From NCBI GenBank assembly GCA_963921825.1, contig OY997591.1, positions 30,897,825-30,961,824 on the forward strand: a stretch of 64,000 nt of DNA, written 5' to 3'. The translations under genes and the position numbers were made by a program. This stretch comes from Erodium maritimum (Eukaryota; Streptophyta; Magnoliopsida; Geraniales; Geraniaceae). How positions within the stretch are numbered: the stretch's first letter is position 1; the number at the start of each line of letters is the position of its first letter. The notes beneath the pieces were generated by a model. That model saw only the letters and a program-made list of their open reading frames with translations, searched no databases and was not told where the DNA came from. This document shows, piece after piece, positions 34,042-47,738 of the stretch.

Positions 34042-37000
34042 CGTGCTACCTTTGAGATTCACAAGACGGTGTTCAAAGTTTCGGTTTTGCTTGAAAGTTT
34101 CGTTTTTTGCATGTTGTTTTGCTAAATTGTTTGATAACATGTTTTAAATCTTTGTTTATGGATTTAATGCATGTAAAATGAATTTTTGAAAATTATTTCA
34201 AATCTGGAAATTTTGAATAAAAAATTGATTTTTCGGGTCTTGGGAGCGGGACTCTCGGGGAGCCGAAACCGGCCTCCGTTGGACGAAGTTAGGCCAAGCA
34301 TGACCATTGGATGGTTGATATGCCAAGGTTAAACCGTTTTGTTAGTTATGATGAGTTTGGAACCGTCATGACGAACTCGAAGATCAAATGTTCAAAAGTT
34401 TCATTTTTGAACGGTTTCGATAAACCGAGCATCAAAAAATTTCGAAACTTGGCTATTAAATAAAACCGGAAAATCATATGATGTTTGATAACATGATTGT
34501 TTGATAACACGATGTGTGATGTGATGTTGGCATGGTGTACATAATAGCCCCGAGCTCGATTTAATTATTTATCGCTTTTCACGGCCTGCGAGCCGTTAGA
34601 GTTAGCGTGTAATTATTCTGTCATGGTGTGGTCGTCGAACCACTTGTTTGTAATATTTATTTATTCCCGACCTGCGAGTCGTGTATTAAATTGTAATATT
34701 TTACTCAAGACGAAGAAAGGGCAAAAAGGTGATTTGGTGGCTTTTCGGGTGTTGGCGTCGGCTTAGAATCGGTGGAGCTCAAGAAGCTAGTGGGAGTTAG
34801 TTTAGGGGGATATTATGTGCACATTTATCGCTTTATGCATGACTAATTCTATGTGTTTTAGAATTGCATGGTTAATTTTATTTACCGAACATATCACCTC
34901 ACATGCAAAGATAAAATTGGAATTTTAATCCTTGTGTGTGAGCCCGTAGAATCGTCATTACATTGGATGTAGTTGACGGGTTCGAAGGAAGAATTATATT
35001 GGATGTAATTTGAGGCATCATTGCATTTGTTATGTAGTTGATGTGCTCATCGCATCTAGGATGTGTCAAAGTTTTAAACACAACCGGACAAGTAAAAACG
35101 GGTCATGTCCGATACCTCCCAATTATCAACACCTTACTACCTCCTCGTCCTATGTGTGTCGTGCGCATTAGCGGAGCATCCATGGGAAAGCGAGGTAGTA
35201 GGTTTGGACGACATATGTGGGTGTCGTGCGCATTAGCGGAGCACCTACATAGTGACGGGCCATAGTTGAAAATTTGTGGACCCGACTACGATTATCAGCG
35301 TGAGGTTGAGTCAGGGTATCAGATAGGGTAAGTCGTGTACTTAAGTACATACCCTAGCCAAGAGTCACATTGGATGTGATTGGATAGGGTCCTACCTACA
35401 TAGCTCGATTGAGTGGTGAGCCTTCGTTCAGCTTGATCGAGTGAATCAAGGATCTTGGTTTCAGATTCTAAAGGTTTAGAATCGATTGTTGGTGTTTAAG
35501 CTTGATCTTCATAAAACTTATTCAGTTTACTGATTGAATTTCATCTGTTGTAGATCAAATGTCAAATTCAGCGAACATTAATAGTTTGTCATTAAAAACC
35601 ATTCTTGACATGGTCAAGCTAAATGGGACAAACTATTTGGACTAGTACAGAATTTTGAGGATAGTCCTCAAGTCTGAACGCAAAGAATATGTCCTTGACA
35701 AGACTGTCTCTAAGACTATATCAAAGTTACATGAAGTGTCATTAACTGCTGAGAAGAGTATATCAGGGATCTGGGATCCAAGGATATTCTGATGGTCAAC
35801 AAGGGAATTGGAAGTGGCAAGGGCGGGGCCCATGCGCACTTGGTAGGAAAGATGAGACACCTGTGAATGTTTGCTTCTACTGCCAACAGCCTGGTCATTG
35901 GAACCGGGATTAAAGAAAGTTCACGGCTGATCTTAAGAAGGGCAGTGTGACTGCGCATTCATCAAATAGCCTGGATGATCTGAAGAAGGGTAGTAGGACT
36001 GTGCCTTCATCAGGAAACGTGGATGATCTAAGGAAGGGTGGTGGGACCGTGCCTTCATCCGGTATTAACTCTATAGAGCTACATCTCTATACTTCCAAAG
36101 ATTCATGGGTATTAGATACCAGGACTGAATCTCACACATGCACTAATATATGGTGACTAAAAGTAGGAGAGGTTTGGAAAGCACGAAGTTGACCTCAGAG
36201 TTGTGGCAACTACTATAGGATCCATGAGTCTTGCTTTGCCAAATGGCCTTGTCTTAGTATTGTATAATGTATATTGCATACCTACTTATATCATGAATAT
36301 TATATTTGTATCCATGTTTGACAAGGAAGGATATAATGTTAATATTGGAAATGGAGTTTTCAATGTTCTATGCAATGATATGTTTTATACCAGTACTGAC
36401 TTGGTTGGAGGATTGTACATATTAGATATGTGTAACAATGACTCAAGTTCTATATATTACGTTAATACCAAGAGGTCTAAATCCAACGATTTAAACCTAA
36501 CTCTATTATGGCACTGTCATTTGGGCCGCATAAACAAGAAGCGCCTATCAACACTTCAGAAGTACGGGCCTTCAGGTTCATTCGAATTCCATTCGATCGA
36601 TAGGTGCAAGGTTTGTTTGATGGACAAAATGACTAAAGTGCCCTTTATCGATCGCGATGAAAGAGTGGGTGAATTATTGGGGCTGATACACTCGAATGTG
36701 TGTAGACCAATAAGTTAACTTGCCAAGAGGGGTTTTAGCTACTTTATCACATTTTATGATGATTACAGTAAATATGGTTATGTCTATTCGGTGAGACATA
36801 AGTCTGAAGCTTTTGATAAATTCATAGAGTTCAAGACTAAAGTAGAAAACCAGCTCGACAAAGGTATTAAGGCACTTTGATTCGATTGAGGTGGAAAATA
36901 CTTGACCACAGAGTCATTAGATCATCTAAAAGAGTTTGGGATCCTTTTGTAATGCACTCCTCATGGGACACTGTAGTTGAAAGGTGTAGCCAAACGGAGA

Positions 37001-39052
37001 AATCGGACATTGTTAGACAATGGTCCGTTCCATGATTAGTTGGACTGATCTCCCAATCTCTTTCTGGGGTTATGCTCTAGAGACGACCGCATTCATAGTG
37101 AATCGGGCTTCGACGAAGGATGTGGAAGGGACACCATTTTAAAAATGGTACGGGATGATGCCCGCTTTGTCCTTCCTAAAGATTTGTTGTTGCGAGGCTT
37201 AAGTGAAACATTTGGTTTCGACTAAGCTCGAACCAAGATCTGAGATATGCACCTTTGTCTGGTATCCCAAAGCAACAATGGGATACTATTTCTACAATCC
37301 TAGTGAGACCATGGTGTTCATCGCTTGGGGTGGGGTCTTTATGGAAAAGGAGTTTTGTTTCCAAAGACGTCATTGGGAGGAATGTGCATCTCAAAGAAAT
37401 TCAGGATGGTACATATCTTTCTAAACCAATTCACAACCCAGTAGAAAGGAGCTAGAGATTGTTGTAGAGTAAGAACCAATTCCTATTACAATTCCGGAAG
37501 GTCCAAGGCGATTTGAAAGGATCAATCTTCCACCTACAAGATATGGTATCCGGAGGTGACAATGAAGTCATGGTGGATCACAATGATCCAGCCACCTTTG
37601 AGGAAGTCGTGGATGGGCCCGACTTCGAGTTATGGCTGGGAGCCATGAGCGAGGAAATGCAATCCATGTCGGACAACCGAGTCTGGGAACTGGTTGATCC
37701 CATCAATGGTGTGAGGACCATCAGATGCAAATGGATCTTCAAGGTGAAGATGGACATGGACGACAACCCTCTGACCTACAAAGCTCGACTGGTGGCGAAA
37801 GGTTACAGGCAGATCCAATCGACTGACTATGAGAAAACCTTATCCTTAGTGGCTATGGTCAAAATCGATCCAAATTCTTCTTGACATAACTGCGTATCAT
37901 AATTACGAGATATGGCAAGTGGATGTCCAAACCGCTTTCCTAAATGGAAATTTGGTTGGTACATTTGTATGTCCCGGCCCAAAGGTTTTGACGATCCGAA
38001 GAATAAGGCAAAGACTTATAAGTTCTTGAAATCCATTTAAGGATTGAAACGAACTTGTTGGAGTTGGAAGCTTCGTTTTGATGAAGCTGTAATTGGATTT
38101 GGCTTAATCAAGAACGAGGATGAATCTTGCATATATAGAAGGCTAGTGGGAGCAAGATTACCTTCCTGGTTCTCATTGAAAACAACATCCCAACCTTGCA
38201 CGAGACTAAAGCTTGGCTGAGGAAGTGTTTTTCAATAAAGGACTTAGGCGATGCTTCATATATCTTAAGGATTAAGATATGTAGAGATCGCACCAAGAGG
38301 GTCTTGGATTTAAGTCAGGGAACCTATGTGAACAAGACATTGAGTATGTTCTTAATGCTCGATTCAAAGAAAGGACTCTTACCCACTAGTCATGACATTC
38401 ATCTCAACAAGACTCAGTGTCCTAAGACACCTGATGAGGTGAAGAGGATGATGAGAATCCTATGCACCTGGGGGCAGGATCGATCATATATGCCATGACA
38501 TGTATGAGAACTGACGTCTCGTAAGCCTTATGTTGTACCAGTAGAAATCCGTCTAACCCTGGGGAAAGATGATGCTGAACTAGTCGTCGAAGGACGAGTA
38601 GACGCTAGTTTTCCAAGACAAATTCAGATGACTTTAGAAGTCAGTCAGGATATGTGTTTAGAAGCAAGACACCATTGCCGAATCTACGATAGTGGCCAAG
38701 TACATGGATGCTGCAGAGGCAGCTAAGGAGGCTATGTGGATTTGGAAATTCACGGCAGAGTTGAGTGTAATTAAAAACCCATCCAGCCCGGTGAATCCAT
38801 TTTGCGACAACACAAGGGCCATTGCGCAAGATAAAAGCCAAGATCGCATAACAAATCCAAACATGTACTACGGCGTATCCACCTAATCAGAGAAATACTG
38901 AACTGAGATGAGGTGAAGATAGCCTATATTGCAACAGATGATAACATAGACAACCCTTTGACTAAAGAAATGTCGCTGCCTAAACATGTTAGACATGTAA
39001 AGTCGATGGGGACATATTGGAGTTTAAATTGGAACTAGGGCAAGTGGGAGGT

Positions 39053-40027
39053 TGTTAGTCTTAGTGCCCGTAGTTCAATCCTAAATGTCCAAATGTATAT
39101 TTCATCGTTAGCAATAAAATTAAAGCGTCTTTATATTACTTATGTGTTGGAGTAATATATCGATGTGTGCTCTGATCTATGCCCACCATGCGAATAGAAC
39201 CATAGATCGAGATAGATCACACTCGATGGGTCCCTAGTAAACAAAGCTTCACTAGAAGCGACTAGTATGAAAGATGACTCTTTATGACTTATGTTCTGTT
39301 AGTCATTGGAATGGGATTCCGGAGTCTGATCATAGATATCATGTGGGACATGATATTGGATGACCCGACATGAATATGTGCCATAGATCAAGTCATGAAC
39401 ATATTCATTGTCGTAACTTGTCATGTATCCTTAGACCAAGGAGTCTTTGTGATCAGTATGTAGTCAACAATTGAGTTTGACCTGAGCCTAACGTTTTTCG
39501 TAACAGGGCTTCCATAACGGCCAAGATTGGCTTGGGGACGGTCTACATGAGTGACATGAATGAAGGCTAAGGGATTTATCCCTCATACTGAGGTATGAGA
39601 AAGATATCGGTTCTCGGCCGCTTGATCGAGAGTGACTGAAAGAATAACATGGCCATGCACATGATATTGGGTATCATATATTCAGTCATCTCACATATCA
39701 AGGAACAATGATTGAGAATAATAAGGATCACGGCTCTATGCCTTATCTGAATCAGGATATCGGAGATAAAAGGATAATGACAGGGACGACAGAAATATTA
39801 GAATCGATAGGGTCGATTCCTTATGTAGTGTCAGGCAATACTAAAGTCTCGTTAGTTTCCACTTATTTACGATCAAGTAAAATGAGATTTTACGTTGACC
39901 TATTGACATGCATAAACATAAGGGTCACACCGGAGGACGAAAGTCATTGAAACTTTTATGGAGAATGCCTTAAAGGGAGTTGTCTCAGGTCATGACCAAA
40001 ACTGGGTTTTGAGTCATGTGCCCGTAA
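39053..40027 (+). repeat. C2 3' LTR, left part
   Basis: It follows a polypurine tract (GGGCAAGTGGGAGG) and matches the first ~975 bp of the family LTR before meeting the end of C3 at 40028. Confidence 0.9.
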
Positions 40028-41358
40028 TGTTGGGTCTCGAGGTAGGGTTGGAGATGAACCAACTCGCAGCGGAAAATCAATGAAAACCAAGAGACGATTA
40101 AACCATGAAACAACTAACAAAGAATGGATTCACAAGAGAAAAATTCAGCACTATTTCTTACCAAAACAAGAACACCGGTTAACGAATGATTGGCTTGAGT
40201 CTCCAAGACGCCTACGTATCCACATGGGAATCAAAGCCACGTAGTTCTTCTCTTTGAGGACTCAAGAACACAAAAATGGAGGTGGAAACTAGCCAAACCC
40301 GAAATGGCCATGGAAGAGGGAGAGAAAATGTGTTTCCTATTCTTGTCTTGTGTTTGTTATGTTGAAAAAAGATGACTTAAACATAACAAAACCCATACTT
40401 GTCCAACTAAAGGCATGGGACAAGTATGATGTCAAGTAAGGTGTAAATAGGACAAGTATGGCAAGACAAGATTGGGTTAGGTGGTGAATCACCAACACCT
40501 TAATCCTTGTCTTGCTTACTTAGTACTAATTAATCAAGACTTGATTAATTAGTTCCATGGGCCTTGGTTGCATGGGCCTTTCATGGGCCTCTTGGAACAT
40601 GGCCCGTGGCCATTTCTAACGAGGTCCCGTGATTCGCTCATCGCCTCCAAGCCTTCCATACCGGAAATGTCCAACATTATCCGACGCGATCAATCCCAAG
40701 ACTCCAAGCCTTGTCTCGATCCGTAAAGTCCTATTCACGTACGAGCACATGACCTAAAACCCAGTTTTGGTCATGTCCCGAGACAACTCCCTTTTGGCCA
40801 TTCTCCATAATTGTGTCAATGAGTTTCATCCTCCGGTGTGACCCTTAGGTTTATGCATGTCAATAGATCAACGTAAAATCCCATTTTACTTGATCCTATT
40901 TAAGTGGCAACTAACGAGACTTTAGTATTGCCTGACACTGCATAACGAATCGACCCTGTCGATTCTAACCTTTCCATCATCCCTGTCATTATCCTTTTAT
41001 CTCCGATATCCTGATTCAGATAAGGCATAGAGCCGTCATCCTTATTATTCTCAATCACCGTTCCTTGATATGTGAGATGACTGAAGATATGATACCCAAT
41101 ATCATGTGCATGGCCATGCTATTCTTTCAGTCACTCTCGATCAAGCGGCCGAGAACCGATATCTTTCCCATACCTCAGTATGAGGGATAAATCCCTTAGC
41201 CGCCTTTCGTGTCACTCATGTAGCCCGTCCCCAAGCCAATCCTGGCCGTTATGGAAGCCCTGTTACGGACAACGTTAGGCTCAGGTCAAACTCAGTTGTT
41301 GACTACATAGCGATCACAAAGACTCCTTGGTCTAAGGATACATGACAAGCTACGACAC
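40028..41358 (-). repeat. C3 3' LTR piece
   Basis: About 1.33 kb matching the family LTR in reverse from its 3' end; the join to the next segment shares the bases TG. Confidence 0.88.
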
Positions 41359-43296
41359 TGTAAAGTCCTGAAAATTTAATTGTCTTTTACGGGTTTTAAT
41401 TGACGGGTTTGGGAAGCGGTTCGAAAAGTCTGGAAAAAAAAAAAAAACTGGATCGGGCTGGGCCAGACCCGTTTGGCGACCCGGCCCAGTGTAGTGACCC
41501 GGCCCGGCCTGGGTATAAGTACGAAATTTTAGGGTTGAAACCCTAAAATTTCTGTCTCCTCTTCCCTCACGCCGAACCTACCTCCCTCCTCCTTCTGCTT
41601 CGTCTTCTTCGACCTCTCCTCTCCGAACCCGATCCTCTCTCTTCCATCTTCTCCGGCGACCTCCACCCACCTCCGGCAACTCCTTCCCTCGCTCTCGTCT
41701 CTGTCCAACCCGAACACCACCACCATCGCCGAACCCACCTCCCTCCTCCACGCCTTCTTCTTCGTTCACCTCCCTCACCAGTCCGGCCATCGATTCCGGC
41801 CGTCCCGAGCCCGAGCTCGGCCATCGATTCCGGCCGTCCCGGGCCCGAGCTCGGCCGTCTTCGACCCCCCCCCTTCCACCTCCCTCTCAGATCCCGAGCC
41901 TGGCCGTCCCTCACCGAGCCCCTCCTTCTCCGGCCGGCCACGCCTTCGCCCCGTCTTCTCCAGCTCACGTCGCCGCCGCCACCGTTGGCCGAACCCCTCC
42001 CTCTCTCGGGCCTGTCTCGCCGGAAATCACCGTCTCCGACCTCCGTTCAACCACGGCGAGCTGCCCCTCCGCGCCCGAGCGTCCCTGAGTCCCGCCGCCG
42101 CCGTGCACGGCCGAGCCGAGACGGACTCGCCGGTGCGGGCACAGATCCGGGACGGGACAGCCCGTCTTCGTCCGGATCCGAGGCGGATCCCCGCCGTACT
42201 CCGCCGTGCTCCACCTCCCCGTCGTTCTTCGCCGACGCCGCCGTCCTTTCTCTACGGTTAGGCCCCGGCCGGCGCCGCCCTCGCCGGCGGCCGATCGGTT
42301 CGAAACCGAACCCTTTTTTCCCGTCTTCGAATTTCAGTGAATCTGGTTTTGTTTAACGATTTACTGTATTAGACGTTAATATGAAATTGTAAAGAAAACA
42401 AATTTAAGTTTATTGTATTATTGTTTCTTACGTTTCTTTTTCGGATCTGTTTAACTGTGAACAAAAAAAAGAGTTAAGTTAAATCGAAAAGGGGGAAAAC
42501 GAAATCAAATCGACTTTATAAGGGTTTGGACCAAAATATCGAGTTTGGAAACGAACGGAAGGAACCCGTTTTGTTTTAAAATCAAAGACGGAATTAGTTA
42601 AAGCAAGGGAGTTCAACGACGGTTTTAAGTAAAAAGGGATTTTGTTTTAAAATAAAAACCGTTCTATTTTGAAAAGGGGTTATTAATCGGATTTGGGAAC
42701 GACTCTGGAACTCTGGGTAAAATGGACTGCTATTGGGTTTAAAAAGGAACAAAAGCGGAACGCTGAATCGGACCTCGGGATTCGTGCATTGGGACCGTGC
42801 CTCGCATGCACCGGTTTCGGTGCTCGGGTACTCAAAACGATCCGTCGTAACCCGACTTTTATCCCGCTCGAGTTTAAGGGACAACTGTCGGATTTAAACT
42901 GGAGAAATCATGACCGTTAAATTAACCTTTAACTTACCGGCAGAACCGTTATTAATCTATGGCTTTCGTGTTTCTTTTAGCGTCCGACTTCGATCGAAGT
43001 GAAGCTCGGAGGTAGCGAGCCAGAACGTCAGCAGCTAGGAAGCGTAGCGGTTGCTCTTCAGTCGAGGTAGGGAAAAGTAGCCGGATCTCGGCCCTGACTA
43101 GGGAAAGTTAACAGTAGAATTGCATGTGACACCGGGGTGTCGTGGGTTGAGTAGGTTTATTTTAAATACTAGAAAAGCATGATGCGAGGTTTGTAGCGTT
43201 TATCAGAAAAGCATGATACGGGAACGTAGTGATTACTGGAAATGCATGTGACACTTAGTAGTGTCGTAGGAGCAGAGAACTTAGCGTTAGCTGATT

Positions 43297-43445
43297 TACT
43301 GGAGGCATATGACCATGCCCGGAGGTTGTTGTGAACTTGTTGATATTAGGAGTACTGGAGGCATATGACCATGCCCGGAGGTTGTTTGTGGAACTAGTTA
43401 TCTTAGGACTGTTGGAGGCATCGTTTATGCCGGAGGTTGTTGTGT
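43297..43445. repeat. 56/57-bp tandem repeat, 2.6 units
   Basis: GGAGGCATATGACCATGCCC starts at 43301 and 43357, with a diverged third unit at 43414. Confidence 0.85.
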
Positions 43446-43464
43446 GTTATTTACGGTTGAGTAG

Positions 43465-43765
43465 GGTGGCCTTGAGAGCCCGTGTTGTTTATTATCGAGT
43501 TTTAGTGGCCTTGAGAGCCCGTATTATTATTGTCGAGTCTTGGGTGGACATGAGAGCCCGTGTTATTATTCGTGTTTGGGTGGCCATGAGAGCCCGTACT
43601 TTACTGTTGGTGTTTTAGCTGGCTTACGAGTTAGAGTCTCGGTAAGTTGCAAGCGTGTTTTATGGTTGGTGTCTTGGGAGGCCGTGAGTGCCCGTGGGGC
43701 TGTTGAGTCCGAGTTTTACTGTTAGTGTCTTGGTGGCCATGAGTGCCTATGAGTGTTGAACCTGT
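43465..43765. repeat. ~39-bp tandem repeat
   Basis: Units around GGTGGCCATGAGAGCCCGT recur at about 39-bp steps (GAGAGCC at 43474, 43513, 43552 and 43588), with two further diverged units near 43680 and 43735. Confidence 0.85.
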
Positions 43766-43792
43766 GTTGTTACTGGTTGTGAACTTGCTTGT

Positions 43793-43832
43793 GATTGTGA
43801 TTGTGATTGTGTTTGTGATTGTGTTTGTGGTT
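43793..43832. repeat. (TGTGAT/TGTGTT)n microsatellite
   Basis: A short hexamer array of GATTGTGATTGTGTTTGTG type. Confidence 0.8.
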
Positions 43833-43971
43833 ACCGGAGGTTGGGGGCCCGCTTCCTGAAACGGGGGTCCACGAGCACACGCGTCTGCATGTTCAGACGG
43901 GGTAGGGGGCCCGCCCGCCAATAAAGGGGTCCTGGGCGCGCGTGTGTGGTTTGGGTTCGTGAGCGTACCTT

Positions 43972-44103
43972 GGCTGGCTTATGGGTTAGAGTCCCAGTAA
44001 GTTGCAGCATTTTCCGGCTGGCTTACGGGTTAGAGTCCCAGTAAGTTGCAGTATTTTCCGGCTGGCTTATGGGTTAGAGTCCCGGTAAGTTGCAGCATTC
44101 TTG
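43972..44103. repeat. 44-bp tandem repeat, 3 units
   Basis: GGCTGGCTTATGGGTTAGAG begins units at 43972, 44016 and 44060. A single relative lies at 43618-43655. Confidence 0.9.
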
Positions 44104-47100
44104 GGTTGGCCTGACCGGGTTAGAGTCCCGGGAGGGCGTTCTTGGCAGCTGGTTTGCGATCCTATGCGATCTTGTTTGGTATTGCGTGGTTGTCAGTCGT
44201 GTCCTTGGAGGAGGTCGTCGACCGTTGTGTTCAGGTCTACTTACGTGTTGAGTGTTGAGTTTTTAATTACACCCAGCCTTGCCATGAATTTCCAAATCCA
44301 CATAGCCTCCTTAGCTGCCTCTGCAGCATCCATGTACTTGGCCTCTGTCGTAGATTCGGCAATGATATCTTGCTTTACACTCTCCCAGCTAAAGCTCTGC
44401 CATTCAGCGTAAACACATATCCTGACTGACTTTTAAAGTCATCTGGATTTGTCTTGGAAAACTAGCGTCTACTCATCCTTCGACGACTAGTTCAGCATCA
44501 TCTTTCCCCCGGGTTAGAATGATGTCTACTGGTACAACATAAGGCTTACGAGACGTCCGGTCTCATACATGTGATGGCATATATGATCGATCCTGCCCCT
44601 AGGCGCATAGGATTCTCATCATCATTTTCAGCTCATCAGCTGTCTTAGGACACCGAGTCTTGCTGAGATAAATGCCTTGACTAGTGGGTAAGAGTAATTT
44701 TTTGAATCGAGCATTAAGAACCTACTCAATGCCTTGTTCACATAGGTTCCCTGACTTAAATCCAAGACCCTCTTGGTGTGATCTCTACATATCTTAATCC
44801 CTAAGATATAAGAAGCATCGCCTAAGTCATTTATTGAAAAACACTTCCTCAACCAAGCTTTAGTCTCGTGCAAGGTTGGGATGTCGTTTTCAATGAGAAC
44901 CAGAAAGGTAATCTTGCTCCCACTAGCCTTCTTATAAACGCAAGATTCATCCTCGTTCTTGATTAAGCCAAATCCAATTACAGCTTCATCAAAACGAAGG
45001 ATCCAACTCCGAGAAGTTCGTTTCAATCCATAAATGAATTTCAACAACTTATAAATCTTTCCTTTATTCTTCGGATCGTCAAAACCTTTGGGCCGAGACA
45101 TACAAACGTACTCAGTCAAATTTCCATTTAGGAAAGCGGTTTTGACATCCACTTGCCATATATCGTAATTATAATACGCAGTTATGTCAAGAAGAATTTG
45201 GATCGATTTTGACCATAGCCACTAAGGAGAAGGTTTCCTCATAGTCAATCCATGCCTATAACCTTTCGCCACCAGTTGAGCTTTGTAGGTCAGAGGGTTG
45301 CCGTCCATGTCCATCTTCACCTTGAAGATCCATTTGCATCCGATGGTCCTCACACCATTGATGGGATCAACCGGTTCCCAGACTCGGTTGTCCGACATGG
45401 ATTGCATTTCCTCCCTCATGGCTCCCAGCCATAACTCGGAGTTGGGCCCATCCGCGACTTCCTGAAAGGTGGCTGGATCATCGTGATCCACCATGACTTC
45501 ATTGTCACCTCCGGATACCATATATTGGAGGTGGAAGATTGATCATTTCAAATCGCCTTGGACCTTCCGGAATTGTAACAGGAATTGTTTCTTACTCTAC
45601 GACAATCTCTGGCTCCTTTCTACTGGGTTGCCAATTGGTTTAGACAGATCTGTACCATCCTGAATTTCTTCGAGATGCACAGTCCTCCCAATGACGTCTT
45701 TGGAAACAAAACTCCTTTTCCATAAAGACCCCACCCCATGCGACGAACACCATGTTCTCACTGGGATTATAGAAGTAGTATCCCCTTGTTGCTTTGGGAT
45801 ACCACACGAAGGTACATATCTCAGATCTTTTTTCGAGCTTAGTCGAAACCAAATGTTTCACATAAGCCTCGCAACCACAAATCTTTAGGAAGGACAAAGC
45901 GGGCATCATCCCGTACCATTTAAAAATAGTATCCCTTCCACACCCTTCGTTGAAGCCCGATTCACTATGAATGCGGTCGTCTCTAGAGCATAATCCCAGA
46001 AAGAGATTGGGAGATCAGTCCAACTAATAATGGAACGGATCATTGTCTAACAATGTCCGATTTATCCGTTTGGCTACACCTTTCATCTACAGTGTCCCAG
46101 GAGGAGTCCATTCCAAAAGGATCCCATTCTCTTTTAGATGATCTAATAAATCTGTGGTCAAGTATAGTCCACCTCGATCCAATCGAAGTGCCTTAATACC
46201 TTTGTCGAGCTGGTTTTCTACTTTAGTCTTAAACTCTTTGAATTTATCAAAAGCTTCAGACTTATGTCTCCGCGAATAGACATAACCATATTTACTGTAA
46301 TCATCAGTAAATGTGATAAAGTAGCGAAAACCCCTCCTGGCAAGTGAACTTATTGGTCTACACACATTCGAGTGTATCAGCCCCAATAATTCACCCGCCC
46401 TTTCATCGCGATCGATAAAAGGGCACTTTAGTCATTTTGCCCATCGAACAAACCTTGCACCTATCGATCGAATGGAATTCGAATGAACCTGAAAGTCCGC
46501 ACTTCTGAATAGCTGATAGGTGCTTCTTGTTTATGCGACCTAAATGACAGTGCCTTAACAGAGTTAGGTTTACACCGTTGGATTTAGACTTCTTGGTATT
46601 AACGGAATATATAGAACTTGAGGCATTGTTACCCATATCTAATATGTACAATCCTCCAACCAAGTCAGTACTGGTATAAAACATATCATTGCATAGAACA
46701 TTGAAAACTCCATTTCCAATATTAACATTATATCCTTCCTTGTCAAACACGGATACAGATATAATATTCCTACTAAAAGTAGGTATGCAATATACATTAT
46801 ACAATACTAAGACAAGCCCTCTTGGCAAAGCAAGACTCATGGATCCTACAGCAGTTGCCACAACTCTGAGGTCCACTTCACGCTTTCCAAACCTCTCCTA
46901 CTTTCAGCCACCATATATAAGTTCATGTGTGAGATTCAGTCCTGGTATCTAATACCCATGAATCTTTGGAAGTAGAGAGATGTAGCTCTATAGAGTCAAT
47001 ACCGGATGAAGGCACGGTCCCACCGCCCTTCGTTAGATCATCCAGGTTTCCTGATGAAGGCGCAGTCCTACTACCCTTCTTCAGATCATCCACGCTATTT

Positions 47101-47222
47101 GATGAAGGCGCAGTCCCACTGCCCTTCTTCAGATCAGCCGTGAACTTCCTGTAATCCCGGTTCCAATGACCAGGCTATTGGCAGTAGAAGCAGACATTCT
47201 CAGGTGTCTCATCTTTCCTGCA

Positions 47223-47738
47223 AAGTCTTGATTAATTAGTACTAAGTAAGCAAGACAAGGATTAAGGTGTTGGTGATTCACCACCTAACCCAATCTAGTC
47301 TTGCCATACTTTGTCCTATTTACACCTTACTTGTCACCATGCTTGTCCCATGCCTTTAGTTGGACAAGTATGAGGTTTGGTATGTTTAAGTCATCTTTTT
47401 CAACGTAAAAAACACAAGACAAGAATAGGAAACACAACTTCTCCCTCCTCTCCATGGCAATTTCGGGTTTGGCTAGTTTCCACCTCCATTTTTGTGTTCT
47501 TGAGTCCTCAAAGAGAAGAACTACGTGGCTTTGTTTCCCATGTGGATATGTAGGCGTCTTGGAGACTCAAACCAATCATTCGTTACCCGGTGTTTTTGTT
47601 TTGGTAAGAACTGGTGCTGAATTTTTCTCTTGTGAATCCATTCTTTGTTAGTTGTTTCATGGTTTTAATCGTCTCTTGGTTTTCATTGATTTTCCGCTGC
47701 GAGTTGGTTCATCTCCAACCCTACCTCGAGACCCAACA
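47223..47738 (+). repeat. C2 3' LTR, right part
   Basis: The last ~516 bp of the family LTR, ending GAGACCCAACA, directly followed by the TAGGG duplication and LINE sequence. Confidence 0.9.

Larger units (their letters stand above)
41359..44258 (+). mobile_element. Tekay-like LTR segment E
   Basis: The segment begins TGTAAAGTCCTG, the same style of start as the gypsy LTR at 57245 read on the minus strand (TGTAAAGACTGC). A TATA-like GGTATAAGTA lies at 41511-41520, followed by a pyrimidine- and CpG-rich leader-like stretch (41540-42330). Its right part is filled with minisatellites. No retrotransposon coding region and no matching target duplication were found, and it ends against C3 coding sequence at about 44259. 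I read it as a truncated LTR on the plus strand. The frames in 41529-42356 are composition-driven (Arg- and Pro-rich on both strands) and not genes. Confidence 0.55.
40028..47222 (-). mobile_element. Inverted copia copy C3
   Basis: C3 is a third copy of the same family, in the opposite direction and inside the 3' LTR of C2. It begins on the plus strand with TGTTGGGTCTCGAGG, the reversed LTR end. Its parts are a 3' LTR piece (40028-41358), RNase H (44260-44410), reverse transcriptase (44630-45520), integrase and pre-integrase (46090-46560), and protease to zinc-knuckle region (46880-47220). The 5' end is absent. A Tekay-like LTR segment lies within it at 41359-44258. It is broken in several places. 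Confidence 0.88.
31127..47738 (+). mobile_element. Copia element C2 with nested insertions
   Basis: C2 is a second copy of the C1 family, inserted in the LINE. Its parts are the 5' LTR (31127-34028, interrupted by a foreign solo LTR), primer site at 34030-34041, leader, gag-type start near 35559, integrase and pre-integrase region (36200-36950), reverse transcriptase (37550-38500), RNase H (38680-38850) and the 3' LTR (39053-40027 and about 47223-47738), which is interrupted by the inverted copy C3. The internal order is the same as in C1. LTR halves differ from each other at many sites, so C2 is older than C1. It is broken by many changes. Confidence 0.9.

Noticed and set aside
41529-42356. 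Arg-, Gly- and Pro-rich frames on both strands
   Set aside because: They come from CpG- and CT-rich composition inside an LTR-like leader. Overlapping frames on both strands are equally long and none has a domain.
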